A DNA stretch of 64,000 nucleotides from Paenibacillus sp. BJ-4 (GTDB lineage Bacteria; Bacillota; Bacilli; Paenibacillales; Paenibacillaceae), in the NCBI RefSeq assembly GCF_020404765.1, contig NZ_JAIVEM010000165.1, positions 1-64,000 of the forward strand. Direction: 5' to 3'. The stretch's first letter is position 1. Each line of letters begins with the position of its first letter. The notes below the pieces were generated by a model that was not told where the DNA came from, made no database searches, and was given only the letters and a program-made list of their open reading frames with translations. Positions 35,556 to 44,738 of this stretch are shown here, piece after piece. Both the position numbers and the translations under genes were made by a program.

Positions 35556-37145
35556 ATGGGAATAAAGAATAAATTGACCATTGTACTAGTGCTAGGTTTA
35601 GGTTTACTGATTGTCGGTTGCAGGGCGGACTCCAGTCAACAGCTCAATCAACAAAGTGTCAAATCCAATATCCCAGTGGATAATAGGGCCAAACCTGTCA
35701 TAGTTATCATGATTGATTCTTTAATGAGCAAGCCTTTGCAAAATGCAATTCAAGAAGGCCGTGCACCCGCAATGCAATATCTCATGAAAAAAGGACAATA
35801 CTTCCCGCAGGTTGTGAGTTCATTTCCCACGATGTCCGTGACCATTGACAGTACTTTATTAACAGGGACGTATGCAGATCAACATCATGTACCCGGACTT
35901 GTTTGGTACAGTGACCATAAGAAACGCATGATTTTCTACGGAAATGGTGCCAAAGAAGCTCTGAAGATAGATCAAATGCAAGTGTTTTTGGATGCTATCT
36001 ATCAGTTGAATCAAGTTCATTTGAACAAAAAAACAAAAACCATTCATGAAGAGCTGGCCGACAAAGGAAAAGCATCTGCCTCAATTAACGCTATTGTTTA
36101 TAGAGGAAGAACCGAGCATGTTCTAAAAGTGCCTCGCTTCATAGCGAACAGCAACCGTGTACCAGAACAATTGAAAATCACAGGACCTCAATGGTTTTCC
36201 TATGCAACTTTTGCACAACTGGATCCGAAGAATAGCTGGAATACTCCTCCGTGGAAAAAATTCGGGATGAATAACGAGTTTTCTGCAAAAGATATCGCTT
36301 TTTTAATCAATCAAAAAAAACTTCCCAGCGTAACCATCACCTACTTTCCAGAGAATGATAGCTTGGTGCATAAAAAAGGCCCTAATCAGCTAAAAGGAAT
36401 TGAAAAAGCGGATCAAGCACTGCAAAGTGTGCTTAACGCATATGGTTCGTGGGAGCAGGCTGTAAAAAATGCTATATGGGTCGTCTTGGGAGACAGTGGG
36501 CAAAGTGCAGTTTATGATGACCGACAGGCAGCAACAGTAGAACTAAAGCCGCTGTTGAACCATTACCGCATAGCACAGTTAAACCAATCTGTAGGAATAG
36601 AAGACCAAATTGTCCTTTCTACGAATGAACGAATGGCTTATGTGTATGCGATTAATGATAACGTCAACTTATCCGACGTAGTGAAGTATTTACAAAAAGA
36701 GGAAAAGCTCGATATCATCGCAATGAAAGACGAAAACAATAATATACGTATTACAAAGGGGAAAGAGGTCGCCAGCTTCTCTTATCGTCCCGGTGGAAAC
36801 TTCACCGATGAATATGGACAATCATGGGCATTATCGGGGGAAGCAAGCCTTGTCGATATGAAGATAAATAACAACCGGATCAAGTATGGAATATATCCTG
36901 ACGTTTTGGCGAGGCTGTACGGGGCCATGAATTCTCATGAAGGAAAATACGTTGTCGTGACGGTCAAGCCCGGATATGAACTCGTTGGTGAAAGTTCTCC
37001 TACCCACATCGGAGGAGGGGCTCATGGTTCGCTGCATGAAAAGGATTCTCTTGTCCCATTAATTATTTCCGGAACGGACACACGTCCCAAATCATTACGA
37101 ATCGTTGATATAAAAGACTGGATTCTGCAATTGGTGAACGGATAA
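35556..37145 (+). CDS. Alkaline-phosphatase-superfamily phosphodiesterase, lipoprotein
   Basis: This 529-aa protein has a lipoprotein signal (LGLGLLIVGCRAD, lipidated Cys near residue 24), a metal-binding start VIVIMIDSL, nucleophile Thr region FPTMSVTIDSTLLTGTYADQHHVPG, and later VLGDSGQSA and IGGGAHGS in place of the DHG and final His regions. It is a nucleotide pyrophosphatase/phosphodiesterase-type ectoenzyme. ATG 35556 follows GAAGGAGG; an in-frame upstream start at 35529 lacks one. Confidence 0.87.
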   Translation: MGIKNKLTIVLVLGLGLLIVGCRADSSQQLNQQSVKSNIPVDNRAKPVIVIMIDSLMSKPLQNAIQEGRAPAMQYLMKKGQYFPQVVSSFPTMSVTIDSTLLTGTYADQHHVPGLVWYSDHKKRMIFYGNGAKEALKIDQMQVFLDAIYQLNQVHLNKKTKTIHEELADKGKASASINAIVYRGRTEHVLKVPRFIANSNRVPEQLKITGPQWFSYATFAQLDPKNSWNTPPWKKFGMNNEFSAKDIAFLINQKKLPSVTITYFPENDSLVHKKGPNQLKGIEKADQALQSVLNAYGSWEQAVKNAIWVVLGDSGQSAVYDDRQAATVELKPLLNHYRIAQLNQSVGIEDQIVLSTNERMAYVYAINDNVNLSDVVKYLQKEEKLDIIAMKDENNNIRITKGKEVASFSYRPGGNFTDEYGQSWALSGEASLVDMKINNNRIKYGIYPDVLARLYGAMNSHEGKYVVVTVKPGYELVGESSPTHIGGGAHGSLHEKDSLVPLIISGTDTRPKSLRIVDIKDWILQLVNG

Positions 37146-37220
37146 AAGTTATACTGAAGAAGTATTTAACGGTAATCAGGCGTTATAAAGGTACAAGCAA
37201 CGAGCATGTAGTACAGCATT

Positions 37221-37259
37221 CAAACAAGCACGCCTCCTTAAAGAGGTGGTGCTTGTTTG
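37221..37259. terminator. Bidirectional terminator between convergent genes
   Basis: CAAACAAGCAC...CTC and GAG...GTGCTTGTTTG form a long stem between the phosphodiesterase gene and the minus-strand HxlR gene, with a T run shortly after on the plus strand. Confidence 0.8.
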
Positions 37260-37633
37260 GCGTTTTTTTCCTTCACAGAATACTCTTCCAGCACCTTTGT
37301 TTTATCTCCATAGATCCTATCCAAATGATCTTCTCCCCATAAGCAAAAACGATCAAGCAGATCTTTAAAATCCCATCCATATTCACTAAGCTCATATTCC
37401 ACTTTGGGGGGAACCTGGTTATAAATGATGCGGTAGATGATTCCATCCTTTTCAAGCTCTCTAAGCTGTTGGGTGAGCACTTTTTGGGTGATTTTCGGAA
37501 TGAGTTGACGAAGTTCGTATGTACGTTTTCTGCCGCTGGTTAAATGGTGTAGGATGATGCTTTTCCACTTTCCACTGATGACCTCCAAAGTTGCCTCGAT
37601 CCCGAGCATATAGGTTTTGGCTTTGTCTTCCAT
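37238..37633 (-). CDS. HxlR-family transcriptional regulator
   Basis: This 131-aa winged-helix protein has the family pattern LEVISGKWKSIILHHLTSGRKRTYELRQLIPKITQKVLTQ (key residues G-K-W and the R-L-P-I/L-T-Q-KVL-QL run) and the wing region VPPKVEYELSEYG. ATG 37633 follows AGAGGGGGAAAG. It is divergent from an NAD(P)H oxidoreductase, its likely target; two palindromes lie between the genes. Confidence 0.92.
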   Translation of the reverse strand: MEDKAKTYMLGIEATLEVISGKWKSIILHHLTSGRKRTYELRQLIPKITQKVLTQQLRELEKDGIIYRIIYNQVPPKVEYELSEYGWDFKDLLDRFCLWGEDHLDRIYGDKTKVLEEYSVKEKNAKQAPPL

Positions 37634-37671
37634 AGACTTTCCCCCTCTCCGATCTGTAGTACAAAAGGCAC

Positions 37672-37715
37672 TAAGGTACCTTAAAGTACCTACAGTACAT
37701 TGAAGTGCGTACTTC
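37672..37715. promoter_or_regulatory. Two palindromes in the HxlR/oxidoreductase divergent promoter
   Basis: TAAGGTACCTTA (37672-37683) is a perfect palindrome and GAAGTGCGTACTTC (37702-37715) has perfect 5-base arms. AGTACC and AGTACA half-sites lie between them. These are candidate HxlR operators. Confidence 0.55.
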
Positions 37716-37794
37716 ACACTTTAATGTATAACATCCATAATAGCATCTGTAGACAGGGTTCACCAATTATGAGGAGAAAGAAGGTTACGGATAC

Positions 37795-38355
37795 ATGAAA
37801 GTTCTATTGGTCGTCACGCATCCTAGAGAAGATTCACTTACCCTTGCGGTCATGAATCGTTTTGTAGAGGGATTGCAAGAGAATAAGCACGAGGTAGATA
37901 TTTTGGACTTGGATCGGGATGGATACAATCCGGTGTACAGCGCTGCAGATGAGCTGGATTGGAATACGACCCATAAACAATATGCTCCTGAAACGCGGAA
38001 AGAGATGGACAGAATTGCAGCTGCGGATGCTCTGGTCTTTGTGTTTCCACTATGGTGGTACAGTGTCCCTTCCATGCTAAAAGGGTACCTGGATAAAGTC
38101 TGGAACAAAGGTTTACTTCAGGAATTTACGACGAAGCAGGTTTTGTGGATGTGCTTGGCGGGAGGGACTAAAGAACATCTGATCAAGTATGAATATCACG
38201 ATTTGGTTACTCAATATTTGAATAAAGCCATTGCTGGTTACGCAAGAGTAAGAGAGTCCAAGGTGGAGTTCTTCTATGATACTTTGTCCGAATCGAAAGA
38301 ATACATTGAAGGTTTACTGGAGCACGCTTATCAATTAGGTCTGGCATATAAGTGA
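37795..38355 (+). CDS. NAD(P)H oxidoreductase, flavodoxin-like (MdaB/YwrO type)
   Basis: This 186-aa FMN/FAD-binding protein has VVTHPREDSLTLAVMNRF at the phosphate loop and FVFPLWWYSVPSMLKGYLDKV, the classic quinone-reductase signature. It likely reduces quinones with two electrons to avoid semiquinone stress. It is divergent from an HxlR regulator, as in other quinone/thiol-stress systems of this type. Confidence 0.92.
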   Translation: MKVLLVVTHPREDSLTLAVMNRFVEGLQENKHEVDILDLDRDGYNPVYSAADELDWNTTHKQYAPETRKEMDRIAAADALVFVFPLWWYSVPSMLKGYLDKVWNKGLLQEFTTKQVLWMCLAGGTKEHLIKYEYHDLVTQYLNKAIAGYARVRESKVEFFYDTLSESKEYIEGLLEHAYQLGLAYK

Positions 38356-38392
38356 ATTTTATTCTGATAACAATGAGAATTTCATATTATTG

Positions 38393-38435
38393 AAAAAAGG
38401 GTTAAGGCTCGTTAGACGGCACTTAACCCTTTTTT
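38393..38435. terminator. Bidirectional terminator
   Basis: AAAAAAGGGTTAAG (38393-38406) pairs with CTTAACCCTTTTTT (38422-38435), 14 bp perfect, between convergent genes. Confidence 0.9.
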
Positions 38436-38452
38436 ATTTTACAGACGAGACT

Positions 38453-39703
38453 CTATCCTTTTATAGGCTCATGCATAGGTACTGACGGTGCCCCTTGCAC
38501 AGATAACCCGCCGCTAGGTGTGCTTGCTGGAACAACGGGATGTGTTGCCCCCATTTCAGGAGCAGTACCCGTGGTGAGCTTGGCCAGCTTCTGTTTTTCC
38601 CACAGCGCTCTGGCGATAACCAGCATGGAGAGTACACCGACATATAGTAATAGAGAACCGAGTTCGGGAAGCATCTCCTGCAAAGGCGCCCCACGCAGCC
38701 CCATGGTACGCAGGAATTTGTACATCCATACAAATGGGAAGAAATCACCGATTCGGATCGCCAAAGGCGGAAACAGTGATCTTGAAAGCACGGCCCCCGA
38801 GAGAACAAAAGCAGGCATCAGTATCATAACCATTCTGCCGATGGCTACCCCCGGATGTGCAGCACCCCATGTAACCAGAATATTCATACAAACGGTACCG
38901 AATACATATAGGACAACCGGAATGATAAAGGCAATCGGATTAGCCTCGAAACGGCCTCCTCCAAACATTTTAAGTATGCCGAGAGAGAAGATTAAACCGG
39001 CCGTCGAAAACAGCGTATACGGAAGAATGCGTAGCAGTATATTGAACGGATGTTGTAGCTCGGCAGCCAGCCTCTTGGAAACCCTTAGTCTGGCGATCAG
39101 AGGCAAACTGTTTATATTCAGTATCATAAAAGAGAACATACAGGTAAATGCAAGTATCGTCGTATTCTGATAATCATTCGTTGGATTAAACAGGGAACGT
39201 ACTTCTAATGCGATGCCATTAAGGGCTCCCTGAGCCTGTTCCGAGTTCATTCCGGTTTTCAAAATAGCTGGAACGGATAGCTCCATATTCTCGGAAACAC
39301 TGATTTCCTGCATGGCTGTACGGATCGAAGTAATAGATTGAACATTAGTATTATCGAGAATCAGACCCACACGGCTGGAAAGAGAGCGATTGTGGTTATC
39401 CTCCAACCCCTGTGGCAAGGAAATAACAGCCAAATACTTCTCGTGATAAAAATACTGTTCAGGATTGTCTGTATACGAAACAATCTCTGCTACATTCATA
39501 TACGGGGATGCATCTATTTTCTGAATCAGTTCACGGCTGTAAGCTGTGTTATCTTGATCCACTACTACTACGTTAGCATCGTTAATTTGGCTGCTTGGAA
39601 GCAGCAGTGAATACCCCAGCACTGCAATCAACGGGAAAATAATAGCTATGATCGGATACTTGGAATGAACCAGGTACGACCATTCGTCACGAAGAGATTT
39701 CAT
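38453..39703 (-). CDS. ABC-2-type export permease
   Basis: This 416-aa protein has one N-terminal membrane segment (IIAIIFPLIAVLGYSLLL), a large outer domain (VVVVDQDNTAYSRELIQKI) and five C-terminal membrane segments, the YhgE/YhhJ arrangement. The C-terminal tail is Pro/Ser-rich. Its start overlaps the end of the HlyD gene by 17 bases. No ATPase gene is next to it, so energy coupling is unclear. It probably forms an efflux unit with the HlyD protein under MarR control. Confidence 0.87.
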   Translation of the reverse strand: MKSLRDEWSYLVHSKYPIIAIIFPLIAVLGYSLLLPSSQINDANVVVVDQDNTAYSRELIQKIDASPYMNVAEIVSYTDNPEQYFYHEKYLAVISLPQGLEDNHNRSLSSRVGLILDNTNVQSITSIRTAMQEISVSENMELSVPAILKTGMNSEQAQGALNGIALEVRSLFNPTNDYQNTTILAFTCMFSFMILNINSLPLIARLRVSKRLAAELQHPFNILLRILPYTLFSTAGLIFSLGILKMFGGGRFEANPIAFIIPVVLYVFGTVCMNILVTWGAAHPGVAIGRMVMILMPAFVLSGAVLSRSLFPPLAIRIGDFFPFVWMYKFLRTMGLRGAPLQEMLPELGSLLLYVGVLSMLVIARALWEKQKLAKLTTGTAPEMGATHPVVPASTPSGGLSVQGAPSVPMHEPIKG

Positions 39704-41006
39704 TCGTATTCACCTCAACTGTCATGCCTGGTAGCAAGGATGCTTCTCTTGTTACATACACACGTACTTGGAATGTAGCGGTATCCGCCTCACCTTTTTC
39801 CCGGGACATCTTTACATTAGCAAATTGTGGTGCAGCTGTTACATAGCGCACAGTACCCTTTAAGTCCTTATTTAGAGCAGATACGTGAGTTTTAACTTCC
39901 TGATTGGCCTTGAATTTTCCCGCCTGTTCTTCATTCACATAGAGGTCGTAATATAAATCATTGGTTTCCAGTGTCAGCACGGGTGCACCTTGTGCCACAT
40001 TTTCGCCGACCTTTGTATGGATTGCTGTGACCTTGCCGTCCTGCGGTGCTTTTAACACCAGGCGTTCTTTTTTGAGCAGCAATGTTTTAAGCTGAACTTC
40101 TTGTGTGTCTTTTTGTTGCTTTAAAAGATCAATAGCCAGCTTCTGGTCCGCTAACTGTTGACGGCTCTGCTGAATGGTTTCCAGTTGGGTTTTGGAACGT
40201 TCGACGGACAATTGGGCACCACGGATTTCCTCTTCGGCTTGCTTTACTGAAACGGATACTTGTATCGTCTGTTCACTCGCTTGCATTCGTTCTTCAGGAG
40301 TTGCACCATTCAGCAACTTTTGAAGAGACTCTTTTTGCTGGCTCAGCTGATTGGTAGCTAAAGTTAATGCGGATTCGGTATCATCCAACACCGCTTTGGA
40401 TACACTTCCTGCATCATATAGGGCTTTGTTACGCTTGTAGTTGGTCTGAGCTGTTTGAAAGCTTTTGGTAGCAGAAGCTACGGCAATTCGTTGCTGCTGA
40501 ACATCTTCATCCCGAGCGCCAACATTGACCTGTTTTTCTGCCGCAGTGGCTTGACGCTCAGCCGCTTGCGCTCGCTGTAATGCCGCCTGACTTTTACTCT
40601 GAGTGACTTGAGCCTGCGCGATATCCAGCTGTGCCTGCTTTTCCTGAGTGGCAGCCCGTGAATAACCTAAGTCGATGGATTGTTGTTGTTGGTTAATCTG
40701 CGTATTGAACTGGGCAATTTGTGTTTGCAGCTGCTCAATTTGCAAATCTACATCTTTGGAGTCCAAAGCCATCAGCACAGTCCCTTTTTTCACCATAGTT
40801 TCTTCAGTTACCGGGATGGTGAGGATTTTGCCGCCTACTTGTTCAAAGGATACATGAATGCTATCGGAATTTAGCGTTGTGCCTTTAACGGATCGCGAAG
40901 CGTTCACTTGATCTTGTCCGTTGGTCTGAAGCAGAAAGCCTCCGCCAATCAGACAGGCAATAGAAATGAGAGGAATCATAAGACTGGTGACTTGTGTGCG
41001 ATTCAT
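39687..41006 (-). CDS. HlyD-family membrane fusion/periplasmic adaptor protein
   Basis: This 439-aa protein has an N-terminal membrane anchor (LMIPLISIACLIGGGFLL), a biotinyl-lipoyl half (GTVLMALDSKDVDLQ), a long Gln/Ala-rich coiled coil (about residues 80-310), the second lipoyl half (LKAPQDGKVTAIHTKVGENV) and a beta-barrel. It links the permease to the wall in Gram-positives. ATG 41006 follows AAGGAGCG. It is co-translated with the permease. Confidence 0.9.
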   Translation of the reverse strand: MNRTQVTSLMIPLISIACLIGGGFLLQTNGQDQVNASRSVKGTTLNSDSIHVSFEQVGGKILTIPVTEETMVKKGTVLMALDSKDVDLQIEQLQTQIAQFNTQINQQQQSIDLGYSRAATQEKQAQLDIAQAQVTQSKSQAALQRAQAAERQATAAEKQVNVGARDEDVQQQRIAVASATKSFQTAQTNYKRNKALYDAGSVSKAVLDDTESALTLATNQLSQQKESLQKLLNGATPEERMQASEQTIQVSVSVKQAEEEIRGAQLSVERSKTQLETIQQSRQQLADQKLAIDLLKQQKDTQEVQLKTLLLKKERLVLKAPQDGKVTAIHTKVGENVAQGAPVLTLETNDLYYDLYVNEEQAGKFKANQEVKTHVSALNKDLKGTVRYVTAAPQFANVKMSREKGEADTATFQVRVYVTREASLLPGMTVEVNTNEISS

Positions 41007-41111
41007 GGGTAAATACGCTCCTTAAATTTATGAAATGAGTAATAAACATAAACGTGAATAAATAACCTGATATGTACATTTTATTTATTCCTTTTATTTA
41101 ATAATTCAAAA

Positions 41112-41125
41112 GTTAGCGAGCTAAC
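41112..41125. promoter_or_regulatory. MarR operator upstream of the hlyD-permease genes
   Basis: GTTAGCGAGCTAAC has perfect 6-base arms. It lies between the MarR stop and the hlyD start, and its arms recur at 41722-41735. Confidence 0.65.
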
Positions 41126-41144
41126 TAAAATGCGAAATTAAAAC

Positions 41145-41678
41145 TTATTCTGGTTTTGCTGCTTTATATATCTCTTGTGCTTGAGGGATGCCGGCTTCTA
41201 CTTTTTGCAATAATGCCAGCAGCAGCTCTTTTTCATCGGTGGATAGGTGGCTCATCAGCTTGGAGGTGCTTGTAAAATGTACAGGCAGTAGCTTTACCAT
41301 CAACTCTGTTCCTTGATCGGTCAGCTTAATAATGCTCATTCGACGGTCAGAGGGATGATTTGATCTAGTAATAAGGCCATCTCGTTCCATACGATCAAGC
41401 AGACCGGTAACTGTAGGCTTGCTGACTCCTACTTTCTCTGCAAGCTCTGTAGCCAACAGTCCAGTCTGAATGTTCCGGTATAGGAGAATTAAAATTGAAA
41501 ATTTTCCGTGAGATATACCGAATTTCTCAAAGCCCTCAAAACTGACTTTAAAGATACTGGAAGATACTCGCATAAAAAATAGCATAGCTTCTGTAGCTCT
41601 TACATCAATCTCGGGAATACGTATAGAAAATTCCTGCAGCGCCTCACGCGTAGGTAAGTCCCGTAAATCGAAATCCAT
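41145..41678 (-). CDS. MarR-family regulator of the efflux operon
   Basis: This 177-aa protein has recognition helix region LAEKVGVSKPTVTGLLDRME and wing NHPSDRRMSIIKLTDQG. It is first in a run with hlyD and the permease gene on the minus strand. Shared palindromes GTTAGC-NN-GCTAAC-like sites before both marR and hlyD suggest autoregulation and control of efflux. Confidence 0.93.
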   Translation of the reverse strand: MDFDLRDLPTREALQEFSIRIPEIDVRATEAMLFFMRVSSSIFKVSFEGFEKFGISHGKFSILILLYRNIQTGLLATELAEKVGVSKPTVTGLLDRMERDGLITRSNHPSDRRMSIIKLTDQGTELMVKLLPVHFTSTSKLMSHLSTDEKELLLALLQKVEAGIPQAQEIYKAAKPE

Positions 41679-41721
41679 AGGTGCTCCTTTCGTTAAACAG
41701 TTTATGACAGTCCCTAAATTA

Positions 41722-41735
41722 GTTAGCCGACTAAT
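41722..41735. promoter_or_regulatory. MarR operator upstream of marR
   Basis: GTTAGCCGACTAAT matches the 41112-41125 site at 10 of 14 positions and keeps both half-sites (GTTAG/CTAAY). It lies 44 bases upstream of the marR ATG. Confidence 0.6.
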
Positions 41736-41798
41736 CTTAATATATTCAAAATTGAATTACAAGCTAAATTTTGCCAAGGCTCCAAACGAGGTAGTCCA

Positions 41799-41972
41799 TT
41801 GTTAGGTCGTCAAGTAATCCCCTCCATTGATATTTACAATCTAGTGTTCGATAATAAAGTGGATGTTGGTGTGGGCCTGGAGATTCATTCAAATCACCGT
41901 GTGCATTGGATTCCGAGCCAATTGGGTGACAGTTTTATCGTGAAGCGACGTTTTTTAAAATTTAATGCCTAA
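41799..41972 (+). CDS. Possible 57-aa protein or gene remnant before alaX
   Basis: From TTG 41799 (GAGG seven bases upstream) the frame reads LGRQVIPSIDIYNLVFDNKV, then VGLEIHSNHRVHWIPSQLGD, and stops 16 bases before alaX. The frame is open further upstream without a good start. Composition is protein-like but I do not recognise it; it could be the tail of a lost gene. Confidence 0.3.
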   Translation: MLGRQVIPSIDIYNLVFDNKVDVGVGLEIHSNHRVHWIPSQLGDSFIVKRRFLKFNA

Positions 41973-41988
41973 AGCGAGGAGCTTTTAA

Positions 41989-43163
41989 ATGACGACAAAA
42001 TTATACTACGCTGCCCCGAACCTCACGGAGTGGGACACACATATTACCCGAAGTATGGAAAGAGATGATAAGTATTTTGTCATGCTGGAGGAAACGGCTT
42101 TTTATCCACATGGAGGGGGACAGCCGTGCGATACAGGAACCATTCAGGACATCCGGGTGATGGATGTTTTTCTGGAAGAAGGGGAAATCTGGCATCAGGT
42201 AGAGTATTTGCCGGAGGATGCGAAGGGGCCTGCCAACTGGATTGGGAGCGCAGATTTGACCATATGCAGCAGCATAGCGGACAGCATTTGTTGTCAGCAG
42301 TTTGTCTGGAGCTGTTGGGCGCGCGTACAGAAAGTTTTCATTTGGGACAAGAGTACGCCACAATTGACGTCAATTGTTCGAATGTAACATCTGCGCAGCT
42401 ATCGGCAATCGAGCAGGAAGTGAATCGGCAAATCTACAGTAACCGCAGCATAAAAAGCTACTTTGTAACCGATGAGCAATTGAAGGATATTCCGCTTGTG
42501 AAAATGCCTAAAGTGACGGAGAATATTCGGATTGTTGAGATTGAAGGTATTGAATATAATGCTTGCGGTGGCACACATGTGGCTCAGACGGGGGAGATTG
42601 GAATCATCAAATGTCTGAAATGGGAGAAGCAGAAGGGCATGGCGAGAATCCATTTCAAATGTGGCGCTCGTGCACTTCAGGACTTTAACGAGAGTGTTCG
42701 GATTCTGGACGTATTATCTGCGAAGTTCAATACCGGGCGAAAGGACATTTTGACCCGATTTGAAAAGTGGGAGCAGGAGCACAAGCAGCTCAAGGCGCAA
42801 ATGGAGCTTCTGCAGAAGGAAAATGCTTCGTATCAGTCGAAAGAATTGCTCGCTACGGTTCAGGGGCACGTTCTTGCTCATATGTTTGAACAAAAATCGT
42901 TTCAGGAAATACAGCAAATGGCTGTCAAGCTGACAGATGAACATGATTTGCTTGTTTTATTAGCCACAACAGCAGACAACAAAATCATTCTGACCCATAA
43001 TGGCACACAGGCTGTCGCCTGCGGGACATTTTTTAAGGAGAATCTGGGCGCATTCCAAGGGAAGGGGGGCGGCAGCAACCAATCAGCTCAGGCCGCATTC
43101 CCATCCCGCGAGGATCTTTTAAGTTTTTTTGAAATGGCCCAGCACCAGTTTGTTCAGAGCTAA
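41989..43163 (+). pseudogene. AlaX-type alanyl-tRNA editing protein, single frameshift
   Basis: Two frames together give about 391 aa: an N-terminal part (TAFYPHGGGQPCDTGTI) and, after a shift at the G run 42225-42228, DWERRFDHMQQHSGQHLLSA, CGGTH near 42565 and a DHHA1-like end (GKGGGSNQSAQAAF). HSGQH and CGGTH are the zinc ligands of the editing site that removes Ser/Gly from tRNA-Ala. One G is missing: five G's instead of four restores a continuous protein. This is either a fresh mutation or a sequencing error. The start ATG follows AGGAG. Confidence 0.82.
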
Positions 43164-43170
43164 TACAGGC

Positions 43171-43872
43171 TTAGTGACGCAGGGGCAGCTTCCACTTCTC
43201 TTTTTCCGTAAATAAAATAAATGAAAAAATGAGTGCAGCAACAGCGCCCCAAATGGCTTTATCCCCAATCGTCAAAGTCAGAAATCCCCCCAGTAAAGCC
43301 CCAACCAAAAAGGCTGCCAGGATGACACCATAACGCATCGCTCGAATGGCAGCATTCGTGTCCTTGGTCGTTATGGCGACATACACAGCCTCTGTAGCTG
43401 ATCGGAGGTTTCCGGTGCTGACAGTGGAGGTGTACGGCACATCAATGAGCTTGCGGAAGGAAGTCATTTGGACGGAAGCGACGAACGAGACGATTACCAC
43501 CACTACCGTATTGGGAACTCCTTGCGGAATCAGTCCCACGATGAAAAAAATTGTAATTTCCAGTAAAAGAATAGCGCGGGCCCAGTCCGGTGTTAGACGG
43601 TGGGTCGATTTTCTTTTGATTCCCTCGGCAACAAAAACGCCCAGTGAAAAAGCGATCAGGGGAGGAATATAGGCTAACGCCTGAATCCAGTTCCCCTGAA
43701 TGATTTTGACAGCCAGCAGTACGATATTGCCTGTCTGTGCGTTGGCGAATACGCCGTCTCTTCCAACAAAGGTATATGTGTCCAGAAAGCCCCCTACTAA
43801 TGAAAGTAAGGCGCCCAGTCGTAACGATTCGGACGTTACCTGATGTAAATGGATTTTGCCTTTCATAATCAC
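43171..43872 (-). CDS. DUF1275 (YoaK-type) membrane protein
   Basis: This 233-aa protein has six membrane segments and the family landmarks GGFLDTYTFVGRDGVFANAQTGNI (key residues G-D-T-TG-N) and YTSTVSTGNLRSATEAVYVA. Its function is not established. Its 3' end is 7 bases from the convergent alaX stop. Confidence 0.9.
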   Translation of the reverse strand: MIMKGKIHLHQVTSESLRLGALLSLVGGFLDTYTFVGRDGVFANAQTGNIVLLAVKIIQGNWIQALAYIPPLIAFSLGVFVAEGIKRKSTHRLTPDWARAILLLEITIFFIVGLIPQGVPNTVVVVIVSFVASVQMTSFRKLIDVPYTSTVSTGNLRSATEAVYVAITTKDTNAAIRAMRYGVILAAFLVGALLGGFLTLTIGDKAIWGAVAALIFSFILFTEKEKWKLPLRH

Positions 43873-43975
43873 GGCATAAGCCTCCTATGCTAAAACGTCG
43901 ATTCTTTTAAGTTAGCACGACAATCCAGAACCGTACCATTAAATTAGTCACTTCAGCATGAAAATGGCACAAAGA

Positions 43976-44018
43976 AGCCGCATCAGGTCCCATACAAAAG
44001 AAAGGACATGAAGCGGCT
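43976..44018 (-). terminator. Weak terminator after the DJ-1/PfpI gene (minus strand)
   Basis: AGCCGC (43976-43981) pairs with GCGGCT (44013-44018), and on the minus strand TTCTTTG follows. It lies between the DJ-1-like gene and the DUF1275 gene, both read leftward. Confidence 0.45.
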
Positions 44019-44065
44019 GTTTGTGTTGCCTGCTTAGGGCAACCGCATAGGACTTCGAGCGCGAC

Positions 44066-44584
44066 TTATTGCAGGGCTCGAACGAGGGCTTCGCCAAACT
44101 CCTGAGCGCCATCTGGACCATCGGCTGTAATAATGTCGCTATGCGCAACGACATGCTGAGCCACATATTCGGCTTGATGCGATTGGAGTTGATCTTTCTG
44201 AACGTCCACCGGATAGCACGCAGCCGTTCTGCCGGAGAGCAGTCCGGTTTGAGCGACGGCTACAGAACCTGCGCAGATACCGGACAATAGAATCTTTTGC
44301 TCATGGGTTTGTTTCAGCAGAGCTTGGAGATCTGCATTATTCCACAGATGATCATTTGTTCCTGATCCACCGATTACAGATACCACATCATAATCCGCAG
44401 GGACTGCGTCTGTGAACATAAGTTCTGCGGTCGCTTTACCGTTGTAGTCACCGATAATTTCGCCTGTTTTTGTACTAGCCAGTGTCACCGTAACGCCTGC
44501 TTGCTCTAGCGCTTCCTTGGGTTTAAACAATTCATCCTCATTAAAGCGCTCTGGGGGTATAATAAAAAGAGCTTTTTTACTCAT
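44066..44584 (-). CDS. DJ-1/PfpI-family protein
   Basis: This 172-aa protein has the nucleophile elbow LSGICAGSVAVAQTGLL and core KALFIIPPERFNEDELFKP. The family includes deglycase/chaperone-type stress proteins and proteases; the exact activity is not shown. It is divergent from an HxlR regulator (44739), which is its likely regulator. Confidence 0.9.
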   Translation of the reverse strand: MSKKALFIIPPERFNEDELFKPKEALEQAGVTVTLASTKTGEIIGDYNGKATAELMFTDAVPADYDVVSVIGGSGTNDHLWNNADLQALLKQTHEQKILLSGICAGSVAVAQTGLLSGRTAACYPVDVQKDQLQSHQAEYVAQHVVAHSDIITADGPDGAQEFGEALVRALQ

Positions 44585-44671
44585 ACTTTATTCCTCCTTC
44601 AATGTGAAACGATATCTATTATTGTAGGATGACTTCGTCAAGCTGTGAAGAATGCACTTTCAAGTACGGAG

Positions 44672-44687
44672 GTTACCTGCAGGTTAC
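44672..44687. promoter_or_regulatory. Candidate HxlR operator between DJ-1 and HxlR genes
   Basis: GTTACCTGCAGGTTAC contains the perfect palindrome ACCTGCAGGT and a GGTTAC direct repeat, in the middle of the divergent intergenic region. Confidence 0.5.
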
Positions 44688-44738
44688 TGTTAGGCTTAGG
44701 CTGTAAGAACATGATGAATTAAAAGGAGTTAACGATAT

